Part shown: piece by piece, positions 1 to 10,715 of the stretch
How positions within the stretch are numbered: position 1 is the first letter of the stretch
Layout: each line of letters begins with the position of its first letter
From: Lelliottia sp. WAP21
GTDB lineage: Bacteria > Pseudomonadota > Gammaproteobacteria > Enterobacterales > Enterobacteriaceae
Direction: 5' to 3'
NCBI RefSeq assembly: GCF_020532665.2
Contig: NZ_JAIWPG020000017.1
Location: forward strand, 26,071-90,070
Length of the DNA stretch: 64,000 nt
Program-made: the position numbers and the translations under genes
Notes under the pieces: generated by a model
Databases searched by the model: none
What the model was told of the DNA's origin: nothing
The model's input: the letters and a program-made list of their open reading frames with translations, nothing else

Positions 1-1
1 A

Positions 2-2419
2 AAGGATGAACGTAGTGCGCTCGTCAACCGAATGGGTGTCGATCCGTGGCATGACTGGCAGGCTCAGTACGAAGTGCTGCCAGGGAAAGAAAAAGTCGTC
101 AACGAGCTGAAGCAGCTTGCAGAGAAAGCCGACCATATCTATCTCGCAACCGACCTTGACCGCGAAGGGGAGGCCATTGCATGGCACCTGCGGGAAATTA
201 TCGGTGGTGATGACAAACGCTATAGCCGCGTTGTCTTTAACGAGATCACAAAGAATGCGATTCGCCAGGCCTTTGAAAAGCCGGGTGAACTGAATATTGA
301 CCGTGTTAATGCCCAGCAGGCGCGTCGCTTTATGGACCGCGTTGTGGGTTACATGGTATCCCCACTGCTGTGGAAGAAAATTGCCCGTGGCCTCTCCGCC
401 GGACGTGTGCAGTCCGTTGCTGTACGTCTGGTGGTTGAGCGTGAACGCGAAATAAAAGCGTTCGTCCCGGAAGAGTTCTGGGAAATTGACGCTAACGTCA
501 CCACCCCTGGCGGCGATGCGTTGCCGCTGCAGGTGACACACCAGAATGATAAGGCGTTCCGCCCTGAAAACCGCGATCAGACAATGGCTGCGGTGGCCTT
601 GCTGAAAAAAGCCCGTTATCAGGTGGTGGATCGCGAAGATAAACCGACCAGCAGTAAACCGGGTGCTCCATTCATTACTTCTACACTCCAGCAGGCGGCA
701 AGTACGCGTCTGGGCTATGGCGTGAAGAAAACCATGATGATGGCACAGCGTCTTTATGAAGCCGGTTACATCACCTATATGCGTACTGACTCAACCAATC
801 TGAGCCAGGATGCGGTGACCATGTTGCGCGACTACATCAGCGACAATTTTGGTAAAAAGTACCTGCCGGAAAGCCCGATTCAGTACGCCAGCAAAGAGAA
901 CTCTCAGGAAGCGCACGAAGCCATTCGTCCTTCTGACGTCTCCGTGCAGGCCGAAGCGTTGAAAGATATGGAAGCCGACGCACAGAAGCTGTATCAGCTT
1001 ATCTGGCGTCAGTTTGTTGCCTGTCAGATGACACCGGCAAAATACGACTCCACCACGCTGACCGTTGGCGCAGGTGATTTCCGCCTGAAAGCGCGTGGCC
1101 GTATTCTGCGCTTCGATGGCTGGACGAAAGTGATGCCAGCCCTGCGTAAAGGCGATGAAGATCGCACGCTGCCTGCCGTGAACAAAGGGGACGAACTGTC
1201 CCTGACGGAACTGCTCCCTGCTCAGCACTTTACCAAGCCACCTGCGCGTTTCAGCGAAGCGTCGTTGGTGAAAGAGCTGGAAAAACGCGGTATCGGTCGT
1301 CCGTCGACCTACGCCTCGATTATTTCGACCATCCAGGATCGCGGTTACGTCCGTGTTGAAAGCCGTCGCTTCTATGCCGAAAAAATGGGTGAAATTGTCA
1401 CCGACCGGTTAGAAGAGAACTTCCGCGAGTTGATGAATTACGACTTTACGGCACAGATGGAAGATCGTCTGGACGAAGTCGCCAATCATCAGGCGGAGTG
1501 GAAAAAGGTTCTCGACAGCTTCTTCAGCGACTTTACGCTTCAGTTAAATAAAGCGGAAAAGGATCCTGAAGAGGGCGGTATGCAGCCTAATCAGATGGTG
1601 ATGACCAGCATCGATTGCCCGACCTGTGGTCGTAAAATGGGTATTCGTACAGCCACCACCGGGGTCTTCCTGGGCTGTTCGGGTTATGCATTGCCGCCGA
1701 AAGAGCGCTGCAAAACCACCATTAATCTGGTGCCTGAAAACGAAGTGCTTAACGTCCTGGAAGGCGACGATGCGGAAACCAACGCGCTTCGTGCAAAACG
1801 CCGCTGCCAGAAATGTGGCACCGCGATGGACAGCTATCTGATCGATCCTAAACGTAAGCTGCATGTCTGTGGTAATAACCCGACCTGCGACGGTTACGAG
1901 ATCGAAGAAGGCGAGTTCCGCATTAAGGGCTATGACGGCCCAATCGTTGAGTGCGAAAAATGTGGTTCTGAAATGCACCTGAGAATGGGGCGTTTCGGTA
2001 AGTACATGGCCTGTACCAACGACGAGTGTAAAAACACGCGTAAAATCCTGCGTAACGGGGAAGTGGCACCGCCGAAAGAAGATCCGGTTCCGCTGCCTGA
2101 ACTGCCGTGTGAGAAATCAGACGCTTATTTCGTGCTGCGTGATGGTGCTGCGGGTGTGTTCCTTGCGGCCAACACCTTCCCGAAATCGCGTGAAACGCGT
2201 GCGCCACGTGTGGCTGAGTTGTACCGTTTCCGCGATCGCTTGCCGGAAAAACTGCGCTATCTGGCAGACGCGCCACAGGCCGATCCTGAAGGTAACGAGA
2301 CCGTTGTCCGCTTTAGCCGCAAAACGAAGCAGCAGTACGTTGCCGCTGAGAAAGAGGGTAAAGCGACCGGCTGGTCTGCATTCTTTGTGGACGGTAAATG
2401 GGTTGAAGGTAAGAAATAA
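2..2419 (+). CDS. topA: DNA topoisomerase I (5'-truncated by window edge)
   Basis: Type IA topoisomerase that relaxes negative supercoils by single-strand passage. The open frame runs from base 2 with no start codon; an internal ATG at 32 begins MGVDPWHDW, which corresponds to about residue 71 of the 865-residue E. coli enzyme, so about 60 N-terminal codons lie outside the window. Visible are the TOPRIM acidic triad in ATDLDREGE, the active-site tyrosine in [10 protein letters not shown], and the C-terminal tetracysteine zinc motifs ([27 protein letters not shown]) followed by the basic tail ending VEGKK. Near-identity to E. coli TopA throughout makes the call secure. A strong terminator follows directly. 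Confidence 0.98.
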   Translation, partial: KDERSALVNRMGVDPWHDWQAQYEVLPGKEKVVNELKQLAEKADHIYLATDLDREGEAIAWHLREIIGGDDKRYSRVVFNEITKNAIRQAFEKPGELNIDRVNAQQARRFMDRVVGYMVSPLLWKKIARGLSAGRVQSVAVRLVVEREREIKAFVPEEFWEIDANVTTPGGDALPLQVTHQNDKAFRPENRDQTMAAVALLKKARYQVVDREDKPTSSKPGAPFITSTLQQAASTRLGYGVKKTMMMAQRLYEAGYITYMRTDSTNLSQDAVTMLRDYISDNFGKKYLPESPIQYASKENSQEAHEAIRPSDVSVQAEALKDMEADAQKLYQLIWRQFVACQMTPAKYDSTTLTVGAGDFRLKARGRILRFDGWTKVMPALRKGDEDRTLPAVNKGDELSLTELLPAQHFTKPPARFSEASLVKELEKRGIGRPSTYASIISTIQDRGYVRVESRRFYAEKMGEIVTDRLEENFRELMNYDFTAQMEDRLDEVANHQAEWKKVLDSFFSDFTLQLNKAEKDPEEGGMQPNQMVMTSIDCPTCGRKMGIRTATTGVFLGCSGYALPPKERCKTTINLVPENEVLNVLEGDDAETNALRAKRRCQKCGTAMDSYLIDPKRKLHVCGNNPTCDGYEIEEGEFRIKGYDGPIVECEKCGSEMHLRMGRFGKYMACTNDECKNTRKILRNGEVAPPKEDPVPLPELPCEKSDAYFVLRDGAAGVFLAANTFPKSRETRAPRVAELYRFRDRLPEKLRYLADAPQADPEGNETVVRFSRKTKQQYVAAEKEGKATGWSAFFVDGKWVEGKK

Positions 2420-2446
2420 CCTTTAATTACCGTTAGTTACCTCTTG

Positions 2447-2472
2447 AAGGGCCGGAAATCCGGCCCTTTTTT
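2447..2472 (+). terminator. rho-independent terminator of topA
   Basis: A perfect 7-bp GC stem (GGGCCGG / CCGGCCC at 2449-2455 and 2460-2466) with loop AAAT is followed by six T residues, 28 bases after the topA stop codon. Confidence 0.9.
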
Positions 2473-2570
2473 ATTGCACTGTTATTATTTTTTGATCCGT
2501 ACTATACAGTCAGGATATAAATGATATAGTGGTTATAGTTAACCCATTTCTTATTATTAAATCGTCTTAA

Positions 2571-3581
<1,011 letters not shown>

Positions 3582-3588
3582 TCACCGT

Positions 3589-3617
3589 CGGTATCTTTCC
3601 GGCCGCGAAAGATACCG
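3589..3617 (+). terminator. hairpin terminator after cysB
   Basis: An 11-bp perfect inverted repeat (CGGTATCTTTC at 3589-3599 and GAAAGATACCG at 3607-3617) with a 7-base loop sits 7 bases after the cysB stop. Only a pyrimidine-rich stretch follows rather than a clean T run, so termination strength is uncertain. Confidence 0.6.
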
Positions 3618-3707
3618 TTCACCCTTCTTAAAGCTAAATTAGAATTATCATCAACTGCATTTACTCCCTGTTTAAACAGCATAACCGTTAGAAAGTCAGG
3701 GGCAAAC

Positions 3708-3817
3708 TGTCGCAAATTTGCGACAAAAGTAGAAAGTAATTCCCCGCTACGCAAATTCCACGTTCCAATTATTTATTTCATGTCAAAAGATTGAATATTT
3801 CATACGTTTTCATACGT
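3708..3817. repeat. 18-bp perfect palindrome and tandem 10-mer upstream of ymiA
   Basis: The 337-base gap between cysB and ymiA (3582-3918) contains, besides the cysB hairpin, the perfect palindrome TGTCGCAAATTTGCGACA at 3708-3725 and two head-to-tail copies of TTTCATACGT at 3798-3807 and 3808-3817. Both look like operator-type elements in the leader of the ymiA-yciX-ymiC group. A looser TCGCAA...TTGCGA pair recurs at 4121-4146 inside yciX. I do not know which protein would bind them. Confidence 0.5.
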
Positions 3818-3918
3818 AAATTCGCTGGCTTTTCGACTAAAGTTTCTTTAGGATTTATCTCAGTCATGATTACTTATGCCGATTGTTTGGTAGCGAAATG
3901 ATAAGCGATATCGATTGT

Positions 3919-4059
3919 ATGAGGTTAGCAATGCCGTCAGGAAGTGAAGAGCCGCAAAGGGACCCAGCGCTTAAACGTAAAGCCTGGCTGGCGGTATTCC
4001 TTGGCTCCGCCCTGTTTTGGGTGGTGGTGGCGTTACTGGTCTGGAAATATTGGGGATGA
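3919..4059 (+). CDS. ymiA: small membrane protein YmiA
   Basis: A 46-residue protein, MRLAMPSGSEEPQRD followed by a basic turn (LKRKAW) and one transmembrane helix rich in Val, Phe and Trp, ending WKYWG. Length and sequence match E. coli YmiA closely. Function is unknown. An in-frame ATG at 3898 could add seven residues; neither start has a convincing Shine-Dalgarno sequence, and I chose 3919 by homology. The stop codon overlaps the next gene's start in an ATGA arrangement, implying translational coupling with yciX. Confidence 0.85.
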   Translation: MRLAMPSGSEEPQRDPALKRKAWLAVFLGSALFWVVVALLVWKYWG

Positions 4060-4232
4060 ATATGGCAGCTCTGTTGCAGGTTGAACGGGTTAAGAAATTG
4101 TGTCGCCCATGTGACGACAATCGCAAAGTAAGTAAAGTACTTGCGACAAGCGTGCCAACCTCATGGAAGCTGACGGCACAGCAGCAGGCCTTTATTGATA
4201 TGTTCGCGGAAGACGAACCTAAAAAACAGTAA
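4056..4232 (+). CDS. yciX: small protein YciX
   Basis: A soluble, basic 58-residue protein beginning MNMAALLQVERVKKL and ending DEPKKQ. The ATG at 4056 overlaps the ymiA stop by four bases; a second in-frame ATG at 4062 gives 56 residues. It contains two cysteines in LCRPCDD, which might bind a metal or form a disulfide. No function is known. The position between ymiA and acnA is what one expects for yciX in E. coli; the name rests mainly on this synteny. Confidence 0.7.
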   Translation: MNMAALLQVERVKKLCRPCDDNRKVSKVLATSVPTSWKLTAQQQAFIDMFAEDEPKKQ

Positions 4233-4353
4233 TTTAGTCATTAAGCCCCAAGGGTTAATAATGACTGCACTTTTGTACTCTTTAATAAATACACATCAGC
4301 AATATTGAATGGGGAATTCCCCCGGTCCGGTATATATATAAAAGTCTGGTGTT

Positions 4354-4458
4354 ATGATGATGAATATCCTACAGAACGCAAAATACTGGTCATGGATCGG
4401 CGCTTTCACTGTATCCATCCTGTTCTGGTCTCAGCTTATCTGGCTGGCCTTAAACTAA
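4354..4458 (+). CDS. ymiC: single-helix membrane microprotein YmiC
   Basis: A 34-codon frame starting with three consecutive ATG codons encodes MMMNILQNAKYWSWIGAFT and continues SILFWSQLIWLALN. It resembles the small E. coli protein YmiC (recalled as a ~31-residue peptide with the pattern KYWSWMGAF...LFW.ELLWI), which is also encoded just upstream of acnA. The Trp-rich helix should span the inner membrane. No strong ribosome-binding site is visible. A terminator follows two bases after the stop, so it is probably the last gene of the ymiA-yciX transcript, separate from acnA. Confidence 0.75.
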   Translation: MMMNILQNAKYWSWIGAFTVSILFWSQLIWLALN

Positions 4459-4462
4459 ACGT

Positions 4463-4489
4463 AAAAACCTCGCTGCGGCGAGGTTTTTT
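4463..4489 (+). terminator. terminator between ymiC and acnA
   Basis: CCTCGC (4468-4473) pairs with GCGAGG (4478-4483) around a TGCG loop, flanked by A and T runs that extend the stem, and followed by six T residues. It isolates the small-protein genes from the acnA promoter. Confidence 0.9.
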
Positions 4490-4622
4490 GTTGGCTCTCT
4501 GATCAACCCGGGCAGGCAGTTTATCAATTTGGGTTGTTATCAAAACGTTACGGCATGTTTGTGTTATCTTTAATTACAGCCCCGATGATAGTCGGGGTAT
4601 CCCTGTAATGAAGGAGGAGCTT

Positions 4623-7298
4623 ATGTCGTTAACCCTACGCGAAGCCAGTAAGGATACGCTGCAGGCAGAGAACAAGACCTACCACTACTACAGCTTGCCG
4701 TTGGCCGCTAACACACTTGGAGACATCTCGCGACTCCCCAAGTCCCTGAAAGTCTTAATGGAAAACTTACTCCGCTGGCAGGATGAAGAGTCCGTCACGG
4801 CAGAAGACATTCATGCCCTGGCGGGGTGGCTGGAACATGCCCACGCCGACCGGGAAATTGCCTATCGTCCGGCAAGGGTCCTGATGCAGGACTTTACCGG
4901 CGTTCCCGCCGTCGTCGATCTTGCGGCGATGCGCGAAGCCGTCAAACGTCTTGGCGGCGATACCGCAAAAGTGAACCCGCTTTCGCCAGTTGATCTGGTG
5001 ATTGACCACTCCGTCACCGTTGACCACTTCGGCGATGATGACGCCTTTGAAGAAAACGTCCGTCTCGAAATGGAACGTAACCATGAACGCTACGTTTTCC
5101 TCAAATGGGGCCAGCAGGCCTTCAGCCGTTTCAGCGTCGTTCCACCCGGCACCGGGATCTGCCACCAGGTGAATCTGGAATACCTGGGAAAAGCCGTCTG
5201 GAGCGAGCTACAGGATAAAGAGTGGATCGCCTACCCGGATACGCTGGTCGGGACGGATTCGCATACCACCATGATTAATGGCCTGGGCGTGCTTGGCTGG
5301 GGCGTAGGCGGTATTGAAGCAGAAGCTGCCATGCTTGGTCAGCCCGTCTCGATGCTGATCCCGGATGTGGTCGGTTTTAAACTGGTGGGCAAATTATCCG
5401 AGGGGATTACCGCAACGGACCTGGTGCTGACGGTGACGCAAATGCTGCGTAAACATGGCGTCGTGGGCAAATTCGTTGAGTTTTATGGTGACGGTCTGGA
5501 TTCTTTACCCCTGGCTGACCGGGCAACCATTGCCAATATGGCACCAGAATACGGCGCAACCTGTGGTTTCTTCCCGATTGATGGCGTCACGCTTGAATAC
5601 ATGAAATTAAGCGGACGAAGCGATGAGCAGGTTGCATTGGTTGAAGCCTATGCTAAAGCACAAGGCATGTGGCGTAATACCGGTGATGAGCCTGTCTTTA
5701 CCAGCACGCTGGAGCTGGATATGGGCGAGGTTGAAGCGAGCCTTGCAGGGCCAAAACGTCCGCAGGATCGCGTATCCCTGGGAGATGTCCCGAAAGCATT
5801 TGCGGCCAGTAATGAACTGGAAGTGAATACCGCGCAAAAAGATCACCGCCCCGTCGACTATGTTATGAACGGGCATCAGTATCAGCTGCCGGATGGCGCG
5901 GTGGTCATCGCGGCGATCACCTCCTGTACTAATACCTCAAACCCCAGCGTGCTGATGGCAGCCGGTTTACTGGCGAAAAAAGCGGTGACGCTGGGCCTGA
6001 AACGCCAGCCCTGGGTGAAAGCCTCGTTGGCCCCGGGTTCAAAAGTGGTATCGGATTACCTGGCCCAGGCGCGGCTGACGCCATACCTTGATGAGCTGGG
6101 GTTTAACCTCGTCGGGTATGGGTGTACGACCTGCATCGGTAACTCCGGTCCGTTACCGGACCCGATTGAGCAAGCGATTAAGCAGGGGGATTTGACCGTC
6201 GGTGCTGTGCTCTCCGGCAACCGTAACTTTGAAGGCCGTATTCATCCCCTCGTCAAGACCAACTGGCTGGCCTCACCGCCGCTGGTCGTTGCTTATGCGC
6301 TGGCAGGGAATATGAATATCAACCTCGCGACCGATCCGCTTGGTCACGATCGGAAAGGCGATCCTGTGTATCTGAAGGATATCTGGCCTTCTGCTCAGGA
6401 AATTGCCCGAGCGGTGGAAAAAGTCTCGACGGATATGTTCCGCAAAGAGTATGCGGAGGTGTTTGAAGGCACGCCAGAGTGGAAATCCATCGACGTGACG
6501 CGCTCAGATACCTATGGCTGGCAGAATGATTCCACCTATATTCGCTTATCGCCGTTCTTCAACGATATGGAGGCGCAGCCAAAACCGCTGGAAGATATTC
6601 ATGGCGCCCGTATTCTCGCCATGCTGGGGGATTCGGTCACCACTGACCATATTTCGCCGGCAGGGAGTATCAAAGCCGACAGCCCAGCGGGACGTTATTT
6701 GCAAAGCCGTGGCGTTGAACGCCGTGATTTTAACTCCTACGGTTCGCGTCGTGGTAACCATGAAGTGATGATGCGCGGCACCTTTGCCAACATTCGTATC
6801 CGTAACGAAATGGTTCCCGGTGTGGAAGGGGGCATGACGCGTCACTTGCCTGGTGCTGAAGTGATCTCGATTTACGATGCGGCCATGAAATACCAGCAGG
6901 AAGGCACGCCTCTGGCGGTACTTGCGGGTAAAGAGTACGGGTCCGGCTCCAGTCGAGACTGGGCTGCTAAAGGTCCACGACTTTTAGGCGTGCGCGTCGT
7001 GATTGCCGAGTCGTTTGAACGTATACACCGTTCTAATCTGATCGGGATGGGGATTTTACCGCTGGAATTCCCACAAGGTGTGACCCGTAAAACGCTGGGG
7101 CTGACAGGAGAAGAGTGCATCGATATCCATGCGTTGCAGAGCCTGACACCTGGCGCCACGGTGCCGGTGCAATTAACGCGTGCGGATGGGAAAACGGAAG
7201 TGCTTGAATGCCGCTGTCGAATTGATACGGCGACCGAGCTGACCTATTACCAGAACGACGGCATATTGCATTATGTGATTCGTAATATGCTGAATTGA
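4623..7298 (+). CDS. acnA: aconitate hydratase A
   Basis: The stress-resistant aconitase of the tricarboxylic acid and glyoxylate cycles, interconverting citrate and isocitrate with a [4Fe-4S] cluster. The 891-residue protein matches E. coli AcnA in length. The three cluster-binding cysteines are in SCTNTSNPS (one) and [10 protein letters not shown] (two); the swivel domain motif [15 protein letters not shown] carries the substrate-binding arginines. Start at ATG 4623 is set by a strong AAGGAGGAG at 4610-4618; an earlier ATG at 4608 overlaps that site and is rejected. A 6-bp hairpin (CCCCGA/TCGGGG, 4580-4597) lies in the leader. The apo-form of this family also binds mRNA. Confidence 0.97.
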   Translation: MSLTLREASKDTLQAENKTYHYYSLPLAANTLGDISRLPKSLKVLMENLLRWQDEESVTAEDIHALAGWLEHAHADREIAYRPARVLMQDFTGVPAVVDLAAMREAVKRLGGDTAKVNPLSPVDLVIDHSVTVDHFGDDDAFEENVRLEMERNHERYVFLKWGQQAFSRFSVVPPGTGICHQVNLEYLGKAVWSELQDKEWIAYPDTLVGTDSHTTMINGLGVLGWGVGGIEAEAAMLGQPVSMLIPDVVGFKLVGKLSEGITATDLVLTVTQMLRKHGVVGKFVEFYGDGLDSLPLADRATIANMAPEYGATCGFFPIDGVTLEYMKLSGRSDEQVALVEAYAKAQGMWRNTGDEPVFTSTLELDMGEVEASLAGPKRPQDRVSLGDVPKAFAASNELEVNTAQKDHRPVDYVMNGHQYQLPDGAVVIAAITSCTNTSNPSVLMAAGLLAKKAVTLGLKRQPWVKASLAPGSKVVSDYLAQARLTPYLDELGFNLVGYGCTTCIGNSGPLPDPIEQAIKQGDLTVGAVLSGNRNFEGRIHPLVKTNWLASPPLVVAYALAGNMNINLATDPLGHDRKGDPVYLKDIWPSAQEIARAVEKVSTDMFRKEYAEVFEGTPEWKSIDVTRSDTYGWQNDSTYIRLSPFFNDMEAQPKPLEDIHGARILAMLGDSVTTDHISPAGSIKADSPAGRYLQSRGVERRDFNSYGSRRGNHEVMMRGTFANIRIRNEMVPGVEGGMTRHLPGAEVISIYDAAMKYQQEGTPLAVLAGKEYGSGSSRDWAAKGPRLLGVRVVIAESFERIHRSNLIGMGILPLEFPQGVTRKTLGLTGEECIDIHALQSLTPGATVPVQLTRADGKTEVLECRCRIDTATELTYYQNDGILHYVIRNMLN

Positions 7299-7310
7299 TG
7301 CAGTAAGGTC

Positions 7311-7337
7311 CTGCCCGGCAATGTGTTTGCCGGGCAG
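7311..7337. terminator. shared terminator between convergent acnA and ribA
   Basis: CTGCCCGGCAA (7311-7321) and TTGCCGGGCAG (7327-7337) form an 11-bp stem with a 5-base loop in the 44-base gap between the two convergent stop codons. It can serve both strands. Confidence 0.8.
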
Positions 7338-7342
7338 ATAAT

Positions 7343-7933
7343 TTATTCGCTGAGGAGATGCCCCATCTTCGCCGCTTTGGTATCCAGGTAATGTTCGTTC
7401 TTAGGATTGCGGCCCACAATCAGTGATACGCGCTCAACGATGTTGATTCCCGCTTCTGTCAAAATCTCCACTTTGCGTGGGTTGTTGGTCAGAAGGCGCA
7501 CTTCATCAACGCCCAGAAGCTTGAACATATCCGCGCACAAGGTGAAATCACGTTCGTCGGCGGCAAAGCCGAGCTGGTGATTCGCTTCAACGGTGTCATA
7601 GCCTTGATCCTGCAACGCGTAGGCACGAATCTTATTCAACAGACCGATGTTACGGCCTTCCTGACGGTGATAAAGCAGGATGCCGCGACCTTCCTCGGCA
7701 ATGTGCGAAAGAGCCGCTTCTAATTGAAAACCGCAGTCACAGCGCAGGCTGAACAGGGCATCGCCCGTCAGACACTCAGAGTGAACACGCGCCAGGACCG
7801 GGGTTTGCCCCGAGATGTCTCCAAACACCAGCGCGACGTGATCTTGCCCGGTTGCCAGTTCTTCAAAACCCACCATCAGGAAATCGCCCCATGGGGTTGG
7901 CAGATTGGCTTCTGCCACACGTTTAAGCTGCAT
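7343..7933 (-). CDS. ribA: GTP cyclohydrolase II
   Basis: First committed step of riboflavin synthesis: GTP to 2,5-diamino-6-ribosylamino-4-pyrimidinone 5'-phosphate, formate and pyrophosphate. At 196 residues it is the monofunctional enteric form. The zinc ligands Cys54, Cys65 and Cys67 are present in [17 protein letters not shown], and the GTP-binding segment [11 protein letters not shown] and the LLTNNPRK motif are intact. It is monocistronic, convergent to acnA and divergent from pgpB; in E. coli the shared upstream region carries a SoxS-responsive promoter. A GACACG/CGTGTC hairpin (7954-7968) lies in its leader. Confidence 0.97.
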   Translation of the reverse strand: MQLKRVAEANLPTPWGDFLMVGFEELATGQDHVALVFGDISGQTPVLARVHSECLTGDALFSLRCDCGFQLEAALSHIAEEGRGILLYHRQEGRNIGLLNKIRAYALQDQGYDTVEANHQLGFAADERDFTLCADMFKLLGVDEVRLLTNNPRKVEILTEAGINIVERVSLIVGRNPKNEHYLDTKAAKMGHLLSE

Positions 7934-8127
7934 GTGATTCTCCAGAGTATGCTGACACGTTTCGTGTCTGTCGCCCTTCGGCGTTTATTTGCGTCTATTT
8001 TGCCACAAGCAACAGGCGTTCACCTAGTTGCGGCCATGCTATACGAACGTTAAACGCACAATCCGACATATCCCCGCATCGATAAATTTCAGTTATGATT
8101 GTTGAGCTTAGTGAAAAAGGAGACAAC

Positions 8128-8895
8128 ATGCTGTTAATTGCCCGTCGTACGGCGGCAGGTGCCGCAATCCTGCTGATCATGCCTGCAGTGGTATGGCTAT
8201 CAGGCTGGGCCTGGCAACCGGGCCACCATACAGGATGGCTTAAGGCACTCTACTGGATAACGGAAACGGTCACTCAGCCCTGGGGAATCATCACTCACGG
8301 TCTCCTTTGCGCCTGGTTCTTGTGGTGCCTGCGGTTCCGTTTGCGTCCGGCCATCATGCTGTTTGTTATCCTTGGCGGGGCGATCCTGGTTGGGCAGGGG
8401 GTCAAGTCCTGGGTGAAAGATTACGTTCAGGAACCCCGACCATTTGTGGTCTGGCTGGAAGAAACGCACCATATTCCGGTCGAGACCTTCTACAATTTAA
8501 AGCGTAAAGAGCGAAGCCATCTGGTTAAAGAGCAGCTTGCGCAGGAGCAGACTGTTCCGAAATTTTTACGCCAGCACTGGCAAAAAGAGACCGGCTTTGC
8601 GTTTCCTTCAGGGCATACCATGTTTGCCGCCAGTTGGGCGCTGCTGGGCGTGGGATTGCTGTGGCCGCGTCGACGCACGATAACCATCGTAGTGTTACTG
8701 GTCTGGGCAACAAGCGTAATGGGAAGCCGCTTGCTGCTGGGGATGCACTGGCCACAGGATTTAATGGTCGCCACGGCCATCTCCTGGCTGCTGGTCACCT
8801 TCGCGACCTGGCTTGCGCAAAGACTCTGCGGACCGCTTACGCCGCCGCCGGAAGAGAACAAAGAAATAGCCGAAAGGGAGCAAGAAACTTCCTGA
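8128..8895 (+). CDS. pgpB: phosphatidylglycerophosphatase B / undecaprenyl pyrophosphate phosphatase
   Basis: Integral inner-membrane PAP2-family phosphatase that dephosphorylates phosphatidylglycerophosphate, lipid phosphates and undecaprenyl pyrophosphate at the periplasmic face. The 255-residue protein has about six transmembrane helices and the three PAP2 signature motifs: KDYVQEPRP, the PSGHT block in FAFPSGHTMFAAS, and SRLLLGMHWPQD. I start at ATG 8128, preceded by AAGGAG, rather than at an ATG 33 bases upstream; the chosen start matches the E. coli protein (254 residues). Confidence 0.96.
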   Translation: MLLIARRTAAGAAILLIMPAVVWLSGWAWQPGHHTGWLKALYWITETVTQPWGIITHGLLCAWFLWCLRFRLRPAIMLFVILGGAILVGQGVKSWVKDYVQEPRPFVVWLEETHHIPVETFYNLKRKERSHLVKEQLAQEQTVPKFLRQHWQKETGFAFPSGHTMFAASWALLGVGLLWPRRRTITIVVLLVWATSVMGSRLLLGMHWPQDLMVATAISWLLVTFATWLAQRLCGPLTPPPEENKEIAEREQETS

Positions 8896-9043
8896 CGGTT
8901 GATAATCAGCATTTAGCCCAAAGATCTTGCATGAGCGCGTCACTTTTTACGTTTCGCGCTCGTCACTAAAATGGTAGTTTATAAGGCTGATTGCGGTAAG
9001 TTGAACACACTTTATTCGCTTGAACCACATAACGGGAAGTCAT

Positions 9044-9352
9044 GTGAAATATTTACTCATTTTCTTACTGGTATTAGCGATTTTTGTCATCTCCGTCACA
9101 CTGGGTGCGCAAAACGATCAACAGGTCACTTTCAATTATCTGCTGGCGCAGGGCGAGTATCGGGTTTCCACGCTGCTAGCTGTTTTGTTTGCCGCAGGAT
9201 TTGTTATCGGCTGGCTGGTATGTGGCGTGTTCTGGCTAAAAGTCCGTGTTTCGCTTGCGCGCGCTGAGCGTAAAATCAAACGTCTCGAACACCACATTGC
9301 ACCGGCGACAGACGTGCCGGTAAATACGGGTGTGCCGGTCGTGAAGGAATAA
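9044..9352 (+). CDS. lapA: LPS assembly protein A
   Basis: Small inner-membrane partner of LapB (formerly YciS). The 102-residue protein has two transmembrane helices (about residues 1-20 and 40-65), a short periplasmic loop containing GAQNDQQVTFNYLLAQGEY, and a basic cytoplasmic coiled tail (LARAERKIKRLE). The start is a GTG preceded by GGGAAG; an in-frame ATG 24 bases upstream gives an extension not seen in the family. lapA and lapB are separated by only six bases and must be cotranscribed; in E. coli a heat-shock promoter contributes. Confidence 0.94.
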   Translation: MKYLLIFLLVLAIFVISVTLGAQNDQQVTFNYLLAQGEYRVSTLLAVLFAAGFVIGWLVCGVFWLKVRVSLARAERKIKRLEHHIAPATDVPVNTGVPVVKE

Positions 9353-9358
9353 TCGACT

Positions 9359-10528
9359 ATGCTGGAGTTGTTGTTTCTGCTTTTGCCTATAGCGGCAGCC
9401 TATGGCTGGTATATGGGACGCAGAAGTGCGCAACAAACAAAGCAGGATGAAGCTAACCGGCTGTCCCGTGATTACGTGGCCGGGGTCAACTTCCTTCTCA
9501 GCAATCAACAGGACAAAGCGGTAGACCTCTTCCTTGATATGCTCAAAGAGGATACTGGCACCGTTGAAGCGCATCTAACGCTGGGTAATCTCTTCCGCTC
9601 TCGTGGCGAAGTTGACCGCGCCATTCGTATTCACCAGACCTTAATGGAAAGCGCCTCGCTGACCTATGACCAGCGTTTGCTGGCGGTACAGCAGCTGGGC
9701 CGTGATTATATGGCTGCGGGCCTTTACGATCGCGCTGAGGACATGTTCAGCCAGTTAGTGGATGAAACCGAATTCCGTGTCAGCGCACTCCAGCAGCTTT
9801 TACAAATTTATCAGGCCACCAGCGACTGGCTGAAAGCGATTGATACCGCTGAACGCCTGGTGAAATTAGGTAAAGATAAGCAGCGCGTGGAGATCGCCCA
9901 TTTTTACTGCGAGCTGGCACTGCAGCAGATGGGTAATGACGACATGGATAAAGCCATGGCGTTGCTGAAAAAGGGCGCTTCCGCCGATCGTAACAGCGCG
10001 CGCGTGTCCATTATGATGGGGCGCGTGTTCATGACGAAAGGGGAATATGCCAAAGCCGTTGACTGCCTGTTGCGGGTGATCGAACAAGATAAAGAGCTGG
10101 TCAGCGAAACGCTGGAGATGCTGCAAACGTGTTATCAGCAGCTGGACAAGCCGAATGAGTGGGTGACTTTCCTGCGCCGTTGTGTCGAAGAGAACACAGG
10201 CGCAACCGCCGAGCTGATGCTGGCCGATGTTGTTGATCATCACGAAGGCGGGGACACTGCGCAGGTGTTCATTACACGACAGCTACAACGCCATCCAACG
10301 ATGCGGGTCTTCCACAAGCTGATGGACTACCACCTGAATGAAGCGGAAGAAGGGCGAGCGAAAGAGAGCCTGATGGCGCTCCGTGATATGGTTGGTGAGC
10401 AGATCCGCAGTAAACCCCGTTATCGTTGCCTGAAGTGTGGTTTTACCGCTTATACGCTTTACTGGCACTGTCCATCCTGTAAGGCCTGGTCGACTATCAA
10501 GCCTATACGGGGTCTGGACGGGCAGTAG
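9359..10528 (+). CDS. lapB: LPS assembly protein B (YciM)
   Basis: Inner-membrane TPR protein that controls lipopolysaccharide amount by presenting LpxC to the protease FtsH and responding to PbgA/YejM. The 389 residues equal the E. coli length: a single N-terminal anchor helix (LELLFLLLPIAAAYGWYMG), about nine tetratricopeptide repeats, and a C-terminal rubredoxin-type zinc knuckle with two CxxC pairs (CLKCG and CPSCK). The combination is diagnostic. Loss of this gene is lethal or severely deleterious in E. coli because LPS is overproduced. Confidence 0.97.
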   Translation: MLELLFLLLPIAAAYGWYMGRRSAQQTKQDEANRLSRDYVAGVNFLLSNQQDKAVDLFLDMLKEDTGTVEAHLTLGNLFRSRGEVDRAIRIHQTLMESASLTYDQRLLAVQQLGRDYMAAGLYDRAEDMFSQLVDETEFRVSALQQLLQIYQATSDWLKAIDTAERLVKLGKDKQRVEIAHFYCELALQQMGNDDMDKAMALLKKGASADRNSARVSIMMGRVFMTKGEYAKAVDCLLRVIEQDKELVSETLEMLQTCYQQLDKPNEWVTFLRRCVEENTGATAELMLADVVDHHEGGDTAQVFITRQLQRHPTMRVFHKLMDYHLNEAEEGRAKESLMALRDMVGEQIRSKPRYRCLKCGFTAYTLYWHCPSCKAWSTIKPIRGLDGQ

Positions 10529-10628
10529 TTTTTAAAAAGTCCGCATATTAGTTACAACATACTAATGGCGTTTTTAAACTTTTTTGCAGCACCGTGCGGC
10601 TATCAGCCTGGCAAGGTGGAAATGGATT

Positions 10629-10658
10629 CTGTCAATTTGCTGCGCTGGCAGGTAGAAT
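10629..10658 (+). promoter_or_regulatory. candidate sigma-70 promoter of pyrF
   Basis: CTGTCA (10629-10634) and TAGAAT (10653-10658) are separated by 18 bases and lie about 55 bases upstream of the pyrF ATG in the 187-base lapB-pyrF gap. Sequence resemblance only. Confidence 0.4.
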
Positions 10659-10715
10659 GCTCGCCGTTTATCTATCCCGCGCCACAGCGGCGCCCATAGA
10701 CGAAAAGGGCTGGTC

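Noticed and set aside
4305..4502. 65-residue open frame overlapping ymiC
   Set aside because: It runs through the terminator at 4463-4489 and has no family resemblance, whereas the overlapping 34-codon frame matches YmiC.
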